Shown: positions 35,100 through 44,884, counted from the stretch's first letter. The stretch is DNA of 64,000 nt from Branchipolynoe longqiensis (GCA_030323885.1 CM059192.1:317001-381000), one strand, 5' to 3'. Notes: generated from the letters alone by a model not told the origin. Translations and numbers: made by a program.

Positions 35100-35396
35100 A
35101 GAGGTTGTGTGTGCATGGGTGCGTGTGCGCTTGTGTGCGTGTGACGGTGTATGTGTGTGCACGTGTGTGCGTGTGTGCGTCTTCGTGTGCATGTGTGAGT
35201 GCGTGTGCGCGTGTGTGCGCGTGCGCGTGTGTGTGCGCGTACGTGCGTGTGTGTGCGCATGTGCATGTGTGCGTTTGTGCATGTGTGCGTGTGAGTGTCA
35301 GTGGGTGTGTGTGCGTTCGTGTGTGTGCGTGTGCGTGTCTGCGTGCGTGTGTGTGCGTGTGCGTGTGCGTGTGCGTGTGCGTGTGCGCGTGCGAGT
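35100..35396. repeat. GTGCGTGTGT repeat (block B)
   Basis: Partner of 17560-17900, shorter. Confidence 0.95.
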
Positions 35397-35469
35397 GCTC
35401 CCATGTGACGTCCCCCCCCCGTCCCGGTCCGCTTACCGCGTACAGTCTATAATGAAATGGGAATGGAAT

Positions 35470-35822
35470 GCAAAGAAAAGGGAGTGGAAAGGGAATGGGC
35501 AGGGAAAGGGAATGGGCAGGGAAAGGGAATGGGCAGGGAAAGGGAATGGGCAGGGAAAGGGAATGGGCAGGGAAAGGGAATGGGCAGGGAAAGGGAATGG
35601 GCAGGGAAAGGGAATGGGCAGGGAAAGGGAATGGGCAGGGAAAGGGAATGGGCAGGGAAAGGGAATGGGCAGGGAAAGGGAATGGGCAGGGAAAGGGAAT
35701 GGGCAGGGAAAGGGAATGGGCAGGGAAAGGGAATGGGCAGGGAAAGGGAATGGGCAGGGAAAGGGAATGGGCAGGGAAAGGGAATGGGCAGGGAAAGGGA
35801 ATGGAAAGGGAGTGTGAAGGGG
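35470..35822. repeat. 18-bp minisatellite GGGAATGGGCAGGGAAAG (block B)
   Basis: Partner of 17957-18400. About 18 virtually perfect copies, whereas block A has variants and one-base losses. Confidence 0.96.
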
Positions 35823-35875
35823 ATGGGAATGGAGTGGAGAACGACGTGGTGGCAGCAGTTCCGTGTCAGAACGTG

Positions 35876-37200
35876 ACTGCCACCCACAGTGACTGGCACC
35901 CACAGTGACTGCCGCCCACAGTGATTGCTGCCCACAGTGATTGCTGCCCACAGTGACTGCTGCCAATGTGACTGCCACACACAGTGACTGCTGCCCACAG
36001 TGATTGCTGCCCACAGTGACTGCTGCCCACAGTGACTGTCACCCACAATGACTGCTGCCCACAGTGACTTCCGCCGACAGTGACTGCCACCAAAATGACT
36101 GTCACCCACAGTGATTGTCGCCCACAGTGACTGTCACCCACAGTGATTGCCACCCACAGTGACTGTCACCCACAGTGACTGCTGCCCACAGTGATTGTCA
36201 CCCACAGTGACTACCACCAAAGTGACTGCCGCCCACAGTGAGTGCCACCCACAGTGAGTGCTGCCCACAGTGACTGCCACCCACAGTGACTACCGCCCAC
36301 AGTGACTGCCGCCCACAGTGATTGCTGCCCACAGTGACTGCTGCCCACAGTGATTGCTGCCCACAGTGACTGCAGCCCACAGTCACTGCTGCCCACAGTG
36401 ACTGTCACCCTCAGTGACTGCTGCCCACAGTGACTGCCGCCGACAGTGACTGCCACCAAAGTGACTGTCACCCACAGTGATTGCCACCCACAGTGACTGT
36501 CACCCACAGTGACTGGTGCCCACAGTGATTGTCACCCACAGTGACTGCCGCCAAAGTGAATGCCACCCACAGTGAGTGCCGCCCACAGTGAGTGCTGCCC
36601 ACAGTGACTGCCGCCCACAGTGACTGCTGCCCACAGTGATTGCTGCCCACAGTGATTGCTTCCCACAGTGACTGCTGCCCACAGTGACTGCTGCCCACAG
36701 TGATTGCTGCCCACAGTGACTGCAGCCCACAGTCACTGCTGCCAACAGTGACTGTCACCCACAGTGACTGCTGCTCACAGTGACTTACGCTGACAGTGAC
36801 TGCCACCAAAGTGACTGTCACCCACAGTGATTGTTGCCCACAGTGACTGTCCCCCACAGTGATTGCTGCCCACAGTGACTGTCACCCACAGTGACTGCCG
36901 CCCACAGTGATTGTCGCCCACAGTGACTTCCCCCAAAGTGACTGCCGCCCACAGTGAGTGCCGCCCACAGTGAGTGCTGCCCACAGTGACTTCCGCCCAC
37001 AGTGACTGCCACCCACAGTGACTGCCACCCACAGTGATTGTCGCCCACAGTGACTGCTGCCAAAGTGACTGCCGCCCACAGTGAGTGCCACCCACAGTGA
37101 GTGCTGCCCACAGTGACTGCCGCCCACAGTGAGTGAGGGCCACAGTGACTGCCACCCACAGTGATTGCTGCCCACAGTGATTGCCGCCCACAGTGAGTGA
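35876..37200. repeat. 16-bp minisatellite CCCACAGTGACTGCTG (block B)
   Basis: Partner of 18430-19978. It is clean where block A is corrupted (36780-36960 here). Confidence 0.96.
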
Positions 37201-37343
37201 GGTCCGGGGGCAGCAGTTGGGCAGCGCGTTGTCACGGAGATGCAGCATGATTACAATGCAGGAGGCACGGGGCGCGCGCGGCCAAATAGCCCTCTACCGG
37301 GCTCTGTATGCAAACACCAAGCAGGCAGGGGTACCAGAAGCCA

Positions 37344-37344
37344 C

Positions 37345-37375
<31 letters not shown>

Positions 37376-37380
37376 CATGG
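37344..37380 (+). repeat. AAGGTC hexanucleotide repeat (block B)
   Basis: Partner of 20115-20151, four uninterrupted AAGGTC units plus ATGG. Confidence 0.8.
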
Positions 37381-37475
37381 AACGCACGGTGGAAGGTTGA
37401 GAGACTTTGTTGAAAGGTCACCGCTGGTGCCCCAATAACCTTTGGGCTCAGAGCCGATATCGGGCATGAAGATGA

Positions 37476-37797
37476 CCAGACGAAAGGGCAGTGAGTTGAG
37501 CATCCGTCTCCTGTTTTGGTAGATCGTAGGACTTTAAACCCTGGTCCAGTCAAACCAGTGACTTATAAATGTATAGCTAACGCTTCCTAGCCAGGCGCTC
37601 GGCATTAATAAGACAGGGCAAGGACTGGTTGGCTCAGTGTCAGGATAATGTCACTGACTGGAATATTACTATTATTAGGTCACGGTCTCCCAGTGGGGCA
37701 GCACTATAAAGGCGAAATGAGTGTGCACTGTCACAAGTTAGTACCCATCCTCATATGACCTTCGATGTTGCCAGGATGTAAAACTCCACACAAACTG
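37476..37797 (+). mobile_element. SINE, family 1 body with alternative head (block B)
   Basis: Partner of 20283-20585. Just before it, block B lacks about 24 bp present in block A (20236-20259). Confidence 0.8.
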
Positions 37798-37810
37798 CTC
37801 TTCTCCTGTA

Positions 37811-38080
37811 AAAGTGTGCAGTCCGATAGTTTTGGGTTTACGTCATTTTCTCAGGTAAATATACTAGGTTCTTTGTTGTAATATACCTTACTTTAGTTTG
37901 AAGTAACTTTGCGTTAACAGGTTAAGATGGCTAACTTCGGAAGTATTTGAAGTGCAAATATGCAAAATTAATATTGGTATCAATGTCAAAACTCTTATAT
38001 GCTCCAGCAGTAAGAGGCTCTATTAAATTGATGTAATATGCCTTTCTATGTAGCGCTAAATATTTAATAAGTGAACCAGT
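37811..38080 (+). mobile_element. MITE family T, 5' part (split copy)
   Basis: Starts AAAGTGTGCAGTCCGATAG and follows the complete element at 48431. It is interrupted after CAGT (38077-38080). Its continuation is at 44654-44713, beyond the LTR and transposon. Confidence 0.8.
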
Positions 38081-38670
38081 TGAAGAACAACTGGTTTGGC
38101 CATTTCAGTTACTCATCTTACTCACAACTATCAGGCAGATCCTGGCAACTGTCTGCCAGTCTCCACCTATGTAATACCAGAAACAACTCATAAGAAAGAA
38201 AGGAAGACAAGTCACGCAAGATTGACAGTGATCAGGTTGAGGTTTATTGCTACAACTCTTGTTCACCTACTAGTGACCTGGCACCCTGACTCACTTACAA
38301 CCTGCTACACAGACCCACATGGTTCCTGCTTGTTCTGTCTAATCAGTGCCTACATCCCATTGAACCTAAGTCCTCAGTGGTGACCTGCTTATTTTGGTAT
38401 CTCTAGAGTGAGTGTCTGCATAGCAAGTGCAAGGAGTATCAGGTGACTGAGCTCACATATCCAGCCAATCAGACACCTCTGCAGCCTGGGAGGGGATGGC
38501 GCCCAAGAGGGGCACCTGTCAATCAACCCCAGGGCAGGTGGTGTCCATAACATATGCAGAATGGCTGGTGTGCTTACCCAGCGGTCCTGTGGTAACAAGT
38601 AGTCGTGATACAGTTACATTAAACATTAATACGTGTTTCCGCTCCACTTGCACTCTTCCTGGTGCATGGA
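38081..38670. mobile_element. LTR copy 2, left part
   Basis: Begins TGAAG directly after CAGT. Together with 44422-44649 it forms an LTR of about 815 bp with TG...CA termini and CAGT on both outer sides (38077-38080 and 44650-44653). It aligns along its length with 6617-7531. CCAATCAG and ATGCAGAAT motifs are shared with that copy. No internal retroelement region is present, so this looks like a solo LTR. Confidence 0.7.
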
Positions 38671-39156
38671 TAGTCTGGGATCCACAACCAGAAAAATAAT
38701 TTTGATGTGACACCCCTGCTATAAAATTTTTGGCAATTGGATTATGTCTATAGGGGTCTTGGACATCTGAAAAGTGAATTTGGACACTTTGAATGTATTG
38801 CGCAAATTCGGTAGACACCGTTTTTTTACGATAGGGTGTGACGACACCAGCCGCCTAATTCCAGGGTAGGGAAAACTAAATCTAGTATATCATCACAACG
38901 CAAGACTCTACTGCAACAAATTACCCCTCATTCTTTTGGTATGGATGTAGGCTAAAACAATAAGCAGAGTAGATTCTGATTGGATTAACCTCAAGGTCAC
39001 TAGAGGTCAAAAGGTCACGAAGGTTGTGGCATGCCCAAAATCTGGGACTTCCATCAAAGAAGTGCCTATTAATATACCGTATCATAAGTTTTTTCACTAA
39101 AATACTGTTTCAGTCAACTCCTGAGGTCCCCCTGATGATTTTAGAAAAGGGATGTG
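38671..39156 (+). repeat. left terminal inverted repeat
   Basis: About 486 bp, matching the right end at an estimated 90 percent or so with small indels. It includes AGGTCA-type half-sites at 38991-39018 and the sequence ATAGGGGTCTTGGACATCTG. Confidence 0.85.
38991..39018 (+). promoter_or_regulatory. AGGTCA half-site cluster in the TIR
   Basis: AAGGTCA, AGGTCA and AAGGTCA occur within 28 bp, the last two as a direct repeat spaced by two bases. The cluster is also present, inverted, in the right TIR at about 44067-44097. Confidence 0.35.
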
Positions 39157-39452
39157 AGGATTGGCAAAGAACTAATGGCCCCCTGAACATCTTTTACGAA
39201 GCGATATTTCAGAAAAAAGCCAAATTCAGTGAATTTTCCTTCGTACATTTTATTGATATAACTCTCATTATCCAATAGTTTTTTGTTATTATTTGTGAAA
39301 CTATCAGTAGAAAACGTCTGAACTATCTGGAGATAAGGAAAAAAAACTTAGTAAGCAGTATGTTGTCATCCCAAGTTCATCATTCTAACAATAACATATA
39401 ATGTTCCGATTACAACTATACCTAGTAGAAAATATACTTTGTTCTTGGTTAC
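39157..39452. other. transposon 3' non-coding region
   Basis: AT-rich interval between the left TIR and the stop codon of the broken gene. Nothing else recognised. Confidence 0.5.
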
Positions 39453-39581
39453 CTAGTCCTCATCACTTTCGTTGTCTTCAGTCAGTCGCCCACATTTGTT
39501 TGGGTCCCCATTGCAGGTGCATGCAATAATGCATGCCGATCCGGCCTTTGCACATGAACAGTTCCTTAAACAGCCCTTCTT
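39453..39581 (-). pseudogene. transposon protein, CXC cysteine-rich tail
   Basis: In the same frame after the TGA: KKGCLRNCSCAKAGSACIIA then CTCNGDPNKCGRLTED to a TAG. Counting the preceding TYCK and the stop position, the spacing is that of a tesmin/TSO1-type CXC motif, a zinc-binding DNA-interaction module. The second cysteine codon has become TGA. Confidence 0.65.
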
Positions 39582-40070
39582 TCACTTGCAGTACGTCAGT
39601 TTTGCCACTGCAGGTTTGTTTGGCTTGCTCTTCATGACAGGAACTAATCTTCCTTTGTCCATATATCTGCCGTACTGTTCAGGTGGGAGAAGAGTTGGAT
39701 TGCTTAGATGGGCCTGTTTGGAGAGGCTAATGTTGCAAAGACTCCTGAGAATGTGGAAATGAAATGCATCTTCAGTGAGAGGTAGAGAGCGGAGGTCCCA
39801 TTTGCTTGACGCAAATAAATGGGCTTGTAACCTATCTAAAGATGAATATCCTGCCCTTCCGTACAAATCACATAAGAAATCACATGCTTCTTTGTACAAC
39901 GTATCATCTAGGCACACAGTGTCGTGAGCGAAATTTGTCAATGCTGGCATTGAACCGACATGCTGCATTGCTACAATTGCTGCCCTTTTTTTTCCTCTTC
40001 TGTATGGATAACTCACTGAGTCACAGCCGGACATGACATACGAAGTGAGTAATGTGGCTGTTAGTTCCAT
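39582..40070 (-). pseudogene. transposon protein, GCD-motif segment
   Basis: About 160 codons starting MELTATLLTSYVMSGCDSVS. The SGCDSVSYPYRRGKKRA motif is comparable to the GCD..-GIG-K-A helix of FEN1-like nucleases. It is followed by a region with SLDRLQAHLFASSKWDLRSL. It stops at a TGA where the CXC motif expects a cysteine. Confidence 0.65.
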
Positions 40071-40490
40071 TTAATTTTTTCCCACCACTTTCGCCAATTC
40101 CACAACCAAGTCAGGAATGGCAGGAAGAGTTCATTCTTTTCTACCCATAGGTTTACAATGTGTGGAAGCTGAGGATAATGGTACATAGCAAGCATGATGA
40201 TATCTGTGTCGGTTGCGTGGATAACAAATATGCTCCTGTCTTGGCAGCTAGCAAGATGTGCGATGATTCTCGTGTCGGCTTCCTCATGTGTTTGGCTGCA
40301 CAGCTCCTCCATCACATTGGTGCTGCTGTTGGTCACACATATTCCCTCTGCGTTAACTCCTATTATAAGGGTAAACCCATCTGGCAGGGATACAGACTGC
40401 GACCAAGAAGATGACAGATATGAGAGCAGGTTTGCCTTGTTTTTAGGGTTCGAAAGGAATGTTTTCCACACAGGTATTTTCATGTTATGA
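40061..40490 (-). pseudogene. transposon protein, FEN1/PIN-like nuclease segment
   Basis: About 140 codons. ELCSQTHEEADTRIIAHLAS followed by HATDTDIIMLAM has the spacing of acidic metal-binding residues in XPG/FEN1 and PIN-fold nucleases. The frame shifts near 40120; the continuing frame reads DLVVELAKVVGKN and then meets TAA at 40071-40073. The nuclease assignment is by motif only. Confidence 0.6.
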
Positions 40491-41178
40491 ACAGGAATAT
40501 ACTACGGTGAGTTTGCTCCCATTCCCATCTATGGCGCTCATCACTCTTTAGGCTCATTGAACCAAAGTCATATCTATCGCCGACAAAATGCACTTCTGAA
40601 CAATGTTTGGGTTTCATACTTAGAATCTTGTTTTTGTACCTCTCCTGAAGTTCGCCAAAATCACTTGCCGCAAGGGTCTGAAAACGTTGCACAAATGCCA
40701 TGGCATTAATAACATACACCGGTTCCGATTCGGAGGGAGGCAACACTTTCATTGGTTCCCATGAATCCTTAACGTTGTTTTGAAGAGTTCCTATAAAGTC
40801 AGATTTAGTTCCTTTGTGCATGGTAAATCCCCCAGTCTTGTCTGGCTCAAATAACGATGGTGGATAGTCACTCCATTCGTAACTGAAGGCTTCAATTCTT
40901 GCCTCGTCACTCAACTCATGTGTAAAGCAAAGGGCCCTAGTAACCGAGCTTTCCTCAGAAATTAATTGTTTTACAGAGTCCCGCTTTTTTTTGCCTTGCT
41001 TCTGTTGTGTGGCAAAAGTCATTATCTGAGGGGTGATAATTTGGTCAGCATCAGTTTTGCTGGCAGCCATCATTGCCTCTAACACAAGTTTTTTGGCGTC
41101 CACGAGTAGTGTTGAAACAAGCATTTCTCCCGTTGCAATGTTAACTAACTTATCATCTGCGAGGGAAGCAGCAAATGG
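40480..41178 (-). pseudogene. transposon protein, middle segment
   Basis: About 230 codons after the first frameshift, with DAKKLVLEAMMAASKTDADQ, a KKKRDSVKQLI basic patch and WSDYPPSLFEPD. It ends at a stop after HRSIFLFIT and resumes in another frame as MKIPVWKTFLSNPKNKANLL. Confidence 0.7.
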
Positions 41179-42076
41179 ATTTCTCTCTGATTTTCAGTAC
41201 CTTTACCATATCATCTTTATTCATTTTCTCATGATGATCTGATTGAGAAGACTCCATATGTACCATCTGCTTCACACACTCAGAGATCGCTGTTAGGAAT
41301 GGCACGGTTTTGATGTATTTCTCTCTTGTTAATTCTGCCTGGGTAATGCCCTTGAATAGTCTTGTCTTCCCTTCCTTGTTGTAAGTTTGTTCCAATGCAA
41401 GGTCTGTCCATACTCCATTAAAGTCTCCATCCATCTTGTGCACTTCAAAATTACCCGCTTCAAATTCCTTGTGTAATTCAGGTGCAGTGTTAGGGAGGTC
41501 ATTCATTTCACTTAGATAAATTGGCAGACAGGACATGTACTTGCTATGTCCAGAACAGACCGTGTACGGTAGCATGTTTTGTGCCTTGAACAGATGTTGT
41601 TTCCAAATGCCAACTCTTTCAGCATAGATATAATGTTTCAAAATGAGCATCATTTCAATATACATTCCCCATAACCAAGCTGTTATACCCAATGTATTCT
41701 CAAAGTTCTTCCAGTGAGATTGAACTAATCTTAGACTTGTCATGATATCACCAACAAGCTTTGTAACACTGTCTTTGACCTTCATTTGAAAGGCTGCCCT
41801 GAGACATTCCAACACAGATGACAAAGATGAGAGTAAGTCAAGTTCATCTTCTTGCAACAACCATTGCTCAAAGGCTTCCCACTTGAGCATAAAGAATGCC
41901 TCACTGAGCAAGGAATGGTAATGAACCATTTTATAATAGTCCTTCCCTGCCATCACTTTATTAGCTGTTCCTCTACCACATATGTCACTTGCAACTAGTA
42001 CGTCTTCAATGCCGCTTTCTTTCATGAAGAAACCAATGGACCCCCAAAAGTTCTGTGCAATATGGAATCCGCCCAA
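41153..42076 (-). pseudogene. transposon protein, LGGFH segment
   Basis: About 308 codons starting at LGGFHIAQNFWGSIGFFMKE, followed by GRGTANKVMAGKDYYKMVHYH and a Trp-rich helical stretch (WKNFENTLGITAWLWGMYIE). The end is a frameshift: translation continues sensibly as NPFAASLADDKLVNIATGEM in the next frame, which fits loss of two bases (or gain of one) in the A run near 41180. Confidence 0.75.
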
Positions 42077-42118
42077 TCATACTATAACATCTTTATATCT
42101 GGCAGGCTCCTTTTTCAC

Positions 42119-43333
42119 CTAGCCTTTTATGATATCATATATTGCCTGGTCACATGTTACCACACTCTTTGACAGGCCCAATTTCAGATTCAGTGTAACA
42201 AAGTAGTCAAGAGAGGTTTTGACAACATCTGGATTTGTAGGAGTTTGAGGATACATTGGACCATAGCCAATTTTTGTTTTCTGTGTCTGTTTCCTGGAAT
42301 AAAATTCAAAGAATGCATTCCAATTTGGTGTACAACAAACACTTTCATCTTCACCTATCATCATCTTGGTTGGGAACATCCAAAGTAGAAACCAGACAAT
42401 GTTTTCGTCAACCAAATCATCACTGCTTATATTGCTGCCACAGCTAATCTCTGTACCACGTAACGATCTAGCCTCTTTTCGGTCCTTCAGTGATAGATTA
42501 CTTACAACTGGTTCAAATTTAACAGCTTCCTTAATTGTTACTTGTCTTGTTTTCTGAAGAGGAACTTTTCCAGTCCCAACATTGTTCTCCTTATCATTTG
42601 TATGCTGATAGATAATATTTGTAGTTGCATCAAGACTACCACCATCCTCGGTTTCTGAATGAAAGTTCAGGTTATCAAAAGCATACTGTGCAAATTGACC
42701 ATGAACAACATTGGACGGAATAAAAATACCTTCTCTTTCTTCCCGTTCAGTAACCTCATTAGCTGTGGTTGTCAGGTAATGTTGGGCACTGGCATAGCTA
42801 ATGCTATTACCAAATCGGTTTAACATTGTCACAATATATTTACTATGCATTTCTTTGAGAATATGCAGAGCAACTCCTATGTGTTTAGGTATAACCTGTG
42901 TACCAAGATACCCAATAATGTCCTGGGCTAGGTTCAACACATTCTCTTTGTCATTTTCCGGAAGATGAACTTTTCCATCATCGCCAAGGTTATCATCATT
43001 GTCAGAAATTAGCCATGCTATTAGATTGTACAAATCTACTGGAACCTGGCGAGATGCTGTTTCATGAGATATCTCTATTTCTCTATCTTCAGCAGGATGC
43101 ATTCGTTTTGCAATTGTTTTTACCCCTGTTCCCAAGTACTTTGCCAAAGGATATGATGTACTCAAAATGTTTTTGAGGAGATTAAAATCAACATCATCCC
43201 CCTCACGATATAGCTGGTATTCATCTAATTCATTTTGCAGGTCAACTATCTGGTCACACAATTCTTTCACAGTCAGAGAAGATGCACAAACTAAATTACT
43301 GTGCGGGGGGGGACTCATAATCAGATAAGTCAC
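42119..43333 (-). pseudogene. transposon protein, N-terminal segment
   Basis: About 400 open codons. The region around SYASAQHYLTTTANEVTERE and FAQYAFDNLNFHSETEDGG corresponds to the part of this family that usually reads ADN-D-N--T-DG. It ends in AIYDIIKG followed by TAG. After the TAG the same frame continues as VKKEPARYKDVIV, then TGA, then LGGFH. The two stops are therefore simple in-frame nonsense changes, the second best explained as CGA (Arg) to TGA. Confidence 0.75.
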
Positions 43334-43361
43334 TGTTACATTTGTTATTACTTTACATAAC

Positions 43362-43523
43362 GTCTAGGGCAACTCAAGAACGCACACCAACTTCAAAGAG
43401 GCCTAACACCAACATCCTGTCAAGCAGCCATGTGCCAGTGATGAATCTGCCTGATTCATCACTGGCTAGTAGATTTCGCTGCTCGATTTTCGCATCTATG
43501 TGCATTCTTGAGTTGCCCTAGAC
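43362..43523. mobile_element. 162-bp palindromic MITE inside the transposon
   Basis: Terminal inverted repeats of 24 bp: GTCTAGGGCAACTCAAGAAC at 43362 and its near-complement GTGCATTCTTGAGTTGCCCT ending at 43523. An internal palindrome reads GTGATGAATC TGCCT GATTCATCAC. ATAA flanks both sides (with one extra C on the left). It lies just upstream of the transposon reading frame. Confidence 0.7.
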
Positions 43524-43930
43524 ATAAGAGGCATTGAACGCACATGTATACATGTGCATTCTGCATGGTATATTTTTCCATGTGTTGATGGGTGTCGTGG
43601 CCTATTCAATGCTGTGGGTTGTATTCAGGCACTTATTGGTAGCTAGAACTAGAACTAAAATGTTATTACTAGTACTTACCAATTTAAAAACTGTGGCACT
43701 GGCTATATATCATTCTTGAAAGTTATTTCTTTTTAGGAGAATTTACTAAGCCCTTTCAGACCTGTCCTAGTATGCTATATTAGTTAATGGCTGAAATAAA
43801 TGGATTATTACGCACATTTTATTTGACTTAAATGGATCTGTCAAAAAGTAATGTTTTTAGATATTTTTCCAAAACATAACTTAGAAATATGTCTATAGGA
43901 CGCCATTTATTCTATATGAGCCTTGACACC
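43524..43930. other. transposon 5' region
   Basis: Between the small MITE and the right TIR. It contains a consensus minus-strand splice donor at 43681/43680. No coding segment recognised. Confidence 0.45.
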
Positions 43931-44421
43931 CCTTTCCTAAAAACATCACAGGGATCTAAGGAGTTGATTGAAACAGTATTTTAGTGAAAAAACTTATGAT
44001 ACGGTATATTAATAGGCACTTCTTTGATGAAAGTCCAGGATTTCTGGCATACCACAACCTTCACGACCTTTTGACCTCTAGTGACCTTGAGGTTCATCCA
44101 ATCAGAATCTACTCTGCTTATTGTTTTAGGCTACATCCATACCAAAAGAATGAGTGGTAATTTGTTGCAGTAGAGTCTTGCGTTGTGATGATATGCTAGA
44201 TTTAGTTTCCCCTATCCCGGAATTAGGCGGCTGGTGTCATCACAGCCTATAGTAAAAAAACGGTGCCTACTGAATTTGCGCAATACATTCAAAGTGTCCA
44301 AATTCACTTTTCAGATGTCCAAGACCCCTATAGACATAATCCAAGTGTCAAAAATGTTATAGCAGGGGTGTCACATCAAAACCCTTAATTTGCACATTTT
44401 CTGGTTGTGGATCCCAGACTA
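43931..44421 (-). repeat. right terminal inverted repeat
   Basis: About 490 bp; inverted partner of 38671-39156, with a 13-bp or so insertion near the outer end (AATTTGCACATTTTC side). Confidence 0.85.
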
Positions 44422-44649
44422 GGAGGGTACATTTCTGTAATTAATAACCGCGTCGTCATATCTGGACATCATACCGCAATCCCGGTCACTGCGCACCATA
44501 ATATTTCCACATATTTATTTATATGTCACACAGTGAGTGGGCACACATTGCATCACTATTACATAACAATGGTCCCCAACTCCGTCGCCTGACATATTAA
44601 TATGATTCCAAGCTCAGCTATCACGACTGAAAGACCGTATATTTTTACA
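44422..44649. mobile_element. LTR copy 2, right part
   Basis: Continues the LTR interrupted by the transposon. ACATAACAATGG, CTCCGTCGCC and the end CCGTATATTTTTACA match 7440-7531. It ends in ACA before CAGT (44650-44653). Confidence 0.7.
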
Positions 44650-44653
44650 CAGT

Positions 44654-44713
44654 GTCGAAGTTGGATATGTAGGTTCGAATCCAGATAAATGTTTTGCTTT
44701 TGAAAATTTGACT
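44654..44713 (+). mobile_element. MITE family T, 3' part (split copy)
   Basis: GTTGGATATGTAGGTTCGAA to TTTTGAAAATTTGACTAC matches 48690-48745 of the complete copy. The terminal inverted repeat itself is lost. Confidence 0.65.
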
Positions 44714-44884
44714 ACTTAACTTAACTGGTCCCCGTGACTGTCTTTATAATTCCCTGAGCGCCCCTGTCCTGGTACCGTGCCATCTTTGTATACAAAGTGT
44801 ATGCTGATTTGAGAAGTGGGAGGTGAAAATAGATGCATCACGAAACAGTGTGGCGTCTCGTCACCCCCATCTCGTACTCACGTC

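Larger units (their letters stand above)
24061..39139. repeat. block B of a large near-identical duplication
   Basis: Partner of 5801-21932, same order and strand. Offset is 18,260 at the left, about 17,560-17,580 in the middle and about 17,207 at the right. The drift comes from minisatellite and G-run lengths. The unique right flank continues through the transposon, so the duplicated part ends at the point where block A meets the gap. Confidence 0.93.
39453..43333 (-). pseudogene. broken multidomain transposon protein (LGGFH / PIN-like / CXC family)
   Basis: Five consecutive minus-strand open segments line up as one protein of about 1,290 residues. In order: an N-terminal region with VTCDQAIYDI near its end, a conserved LGGFH block, a middle region, a FEN1/PIN-like nuclease region (THEEADTRI, HATDTDI, SGCDSVSYPYRRGKKRA) and a C-terminal CXC cysteine motif. 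I recognise the layout as a large uncharacterised metazoan family, often mobile. Lesions: TAG at 42119-42121, TGA at 42077-42079, a frameshift near 41180, a frameshift near 40490, a frameshift near 40120, TAA at 40071-40073 and TGA at 39582-39584. The first ATG of the open frame is at 43316-43318. A good minus-strand splice donor (TTG then GTAAGTACT) lies at 43681/43680 and an AG at 43334-43333, so a 5' intron is possible. The gene ends at TAG 39453-39455. No function can be intact. Confidence 0.85.
38671..44421 (-). mobile_element. long-TIR DNA transposon, about 5.75 kb, inserted in an LTR
   Basis: The two ends are long inverted repeats: TAGTCTGGGATCCACAACCA at 38671 matches the complement at 44402-44421, and similarity continues inward for about 490 bp on each side. 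GGA lies directly outside both ends (38668-38670 and 44422-44424), and a TA is the outermost dinucleotide of each TIR, so the target duplication is either GGA or TA. The minus strand encodes one large multidomain protein, now broken. I cannot place the element in a named superfamily: there is no recognisable DDE motif, and the protein carries FEN1/PIN-like and CXC features instead. Confidence 0.85.

Noticed and set aside
39582..39584. Selenoprotein interpretation of the TGA.
   Set aside because: The gene has at least six other disabling lesions and I saw no SECIS-like structure. Kept only as a check in the findings.
38671..44421. Assigning the transposon to the KDZ, Kolobok, PIF or hAT superfamily.
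   Set aside because: Target duplication (GGA or TA) and protein motifs do not fit any of these clearly.
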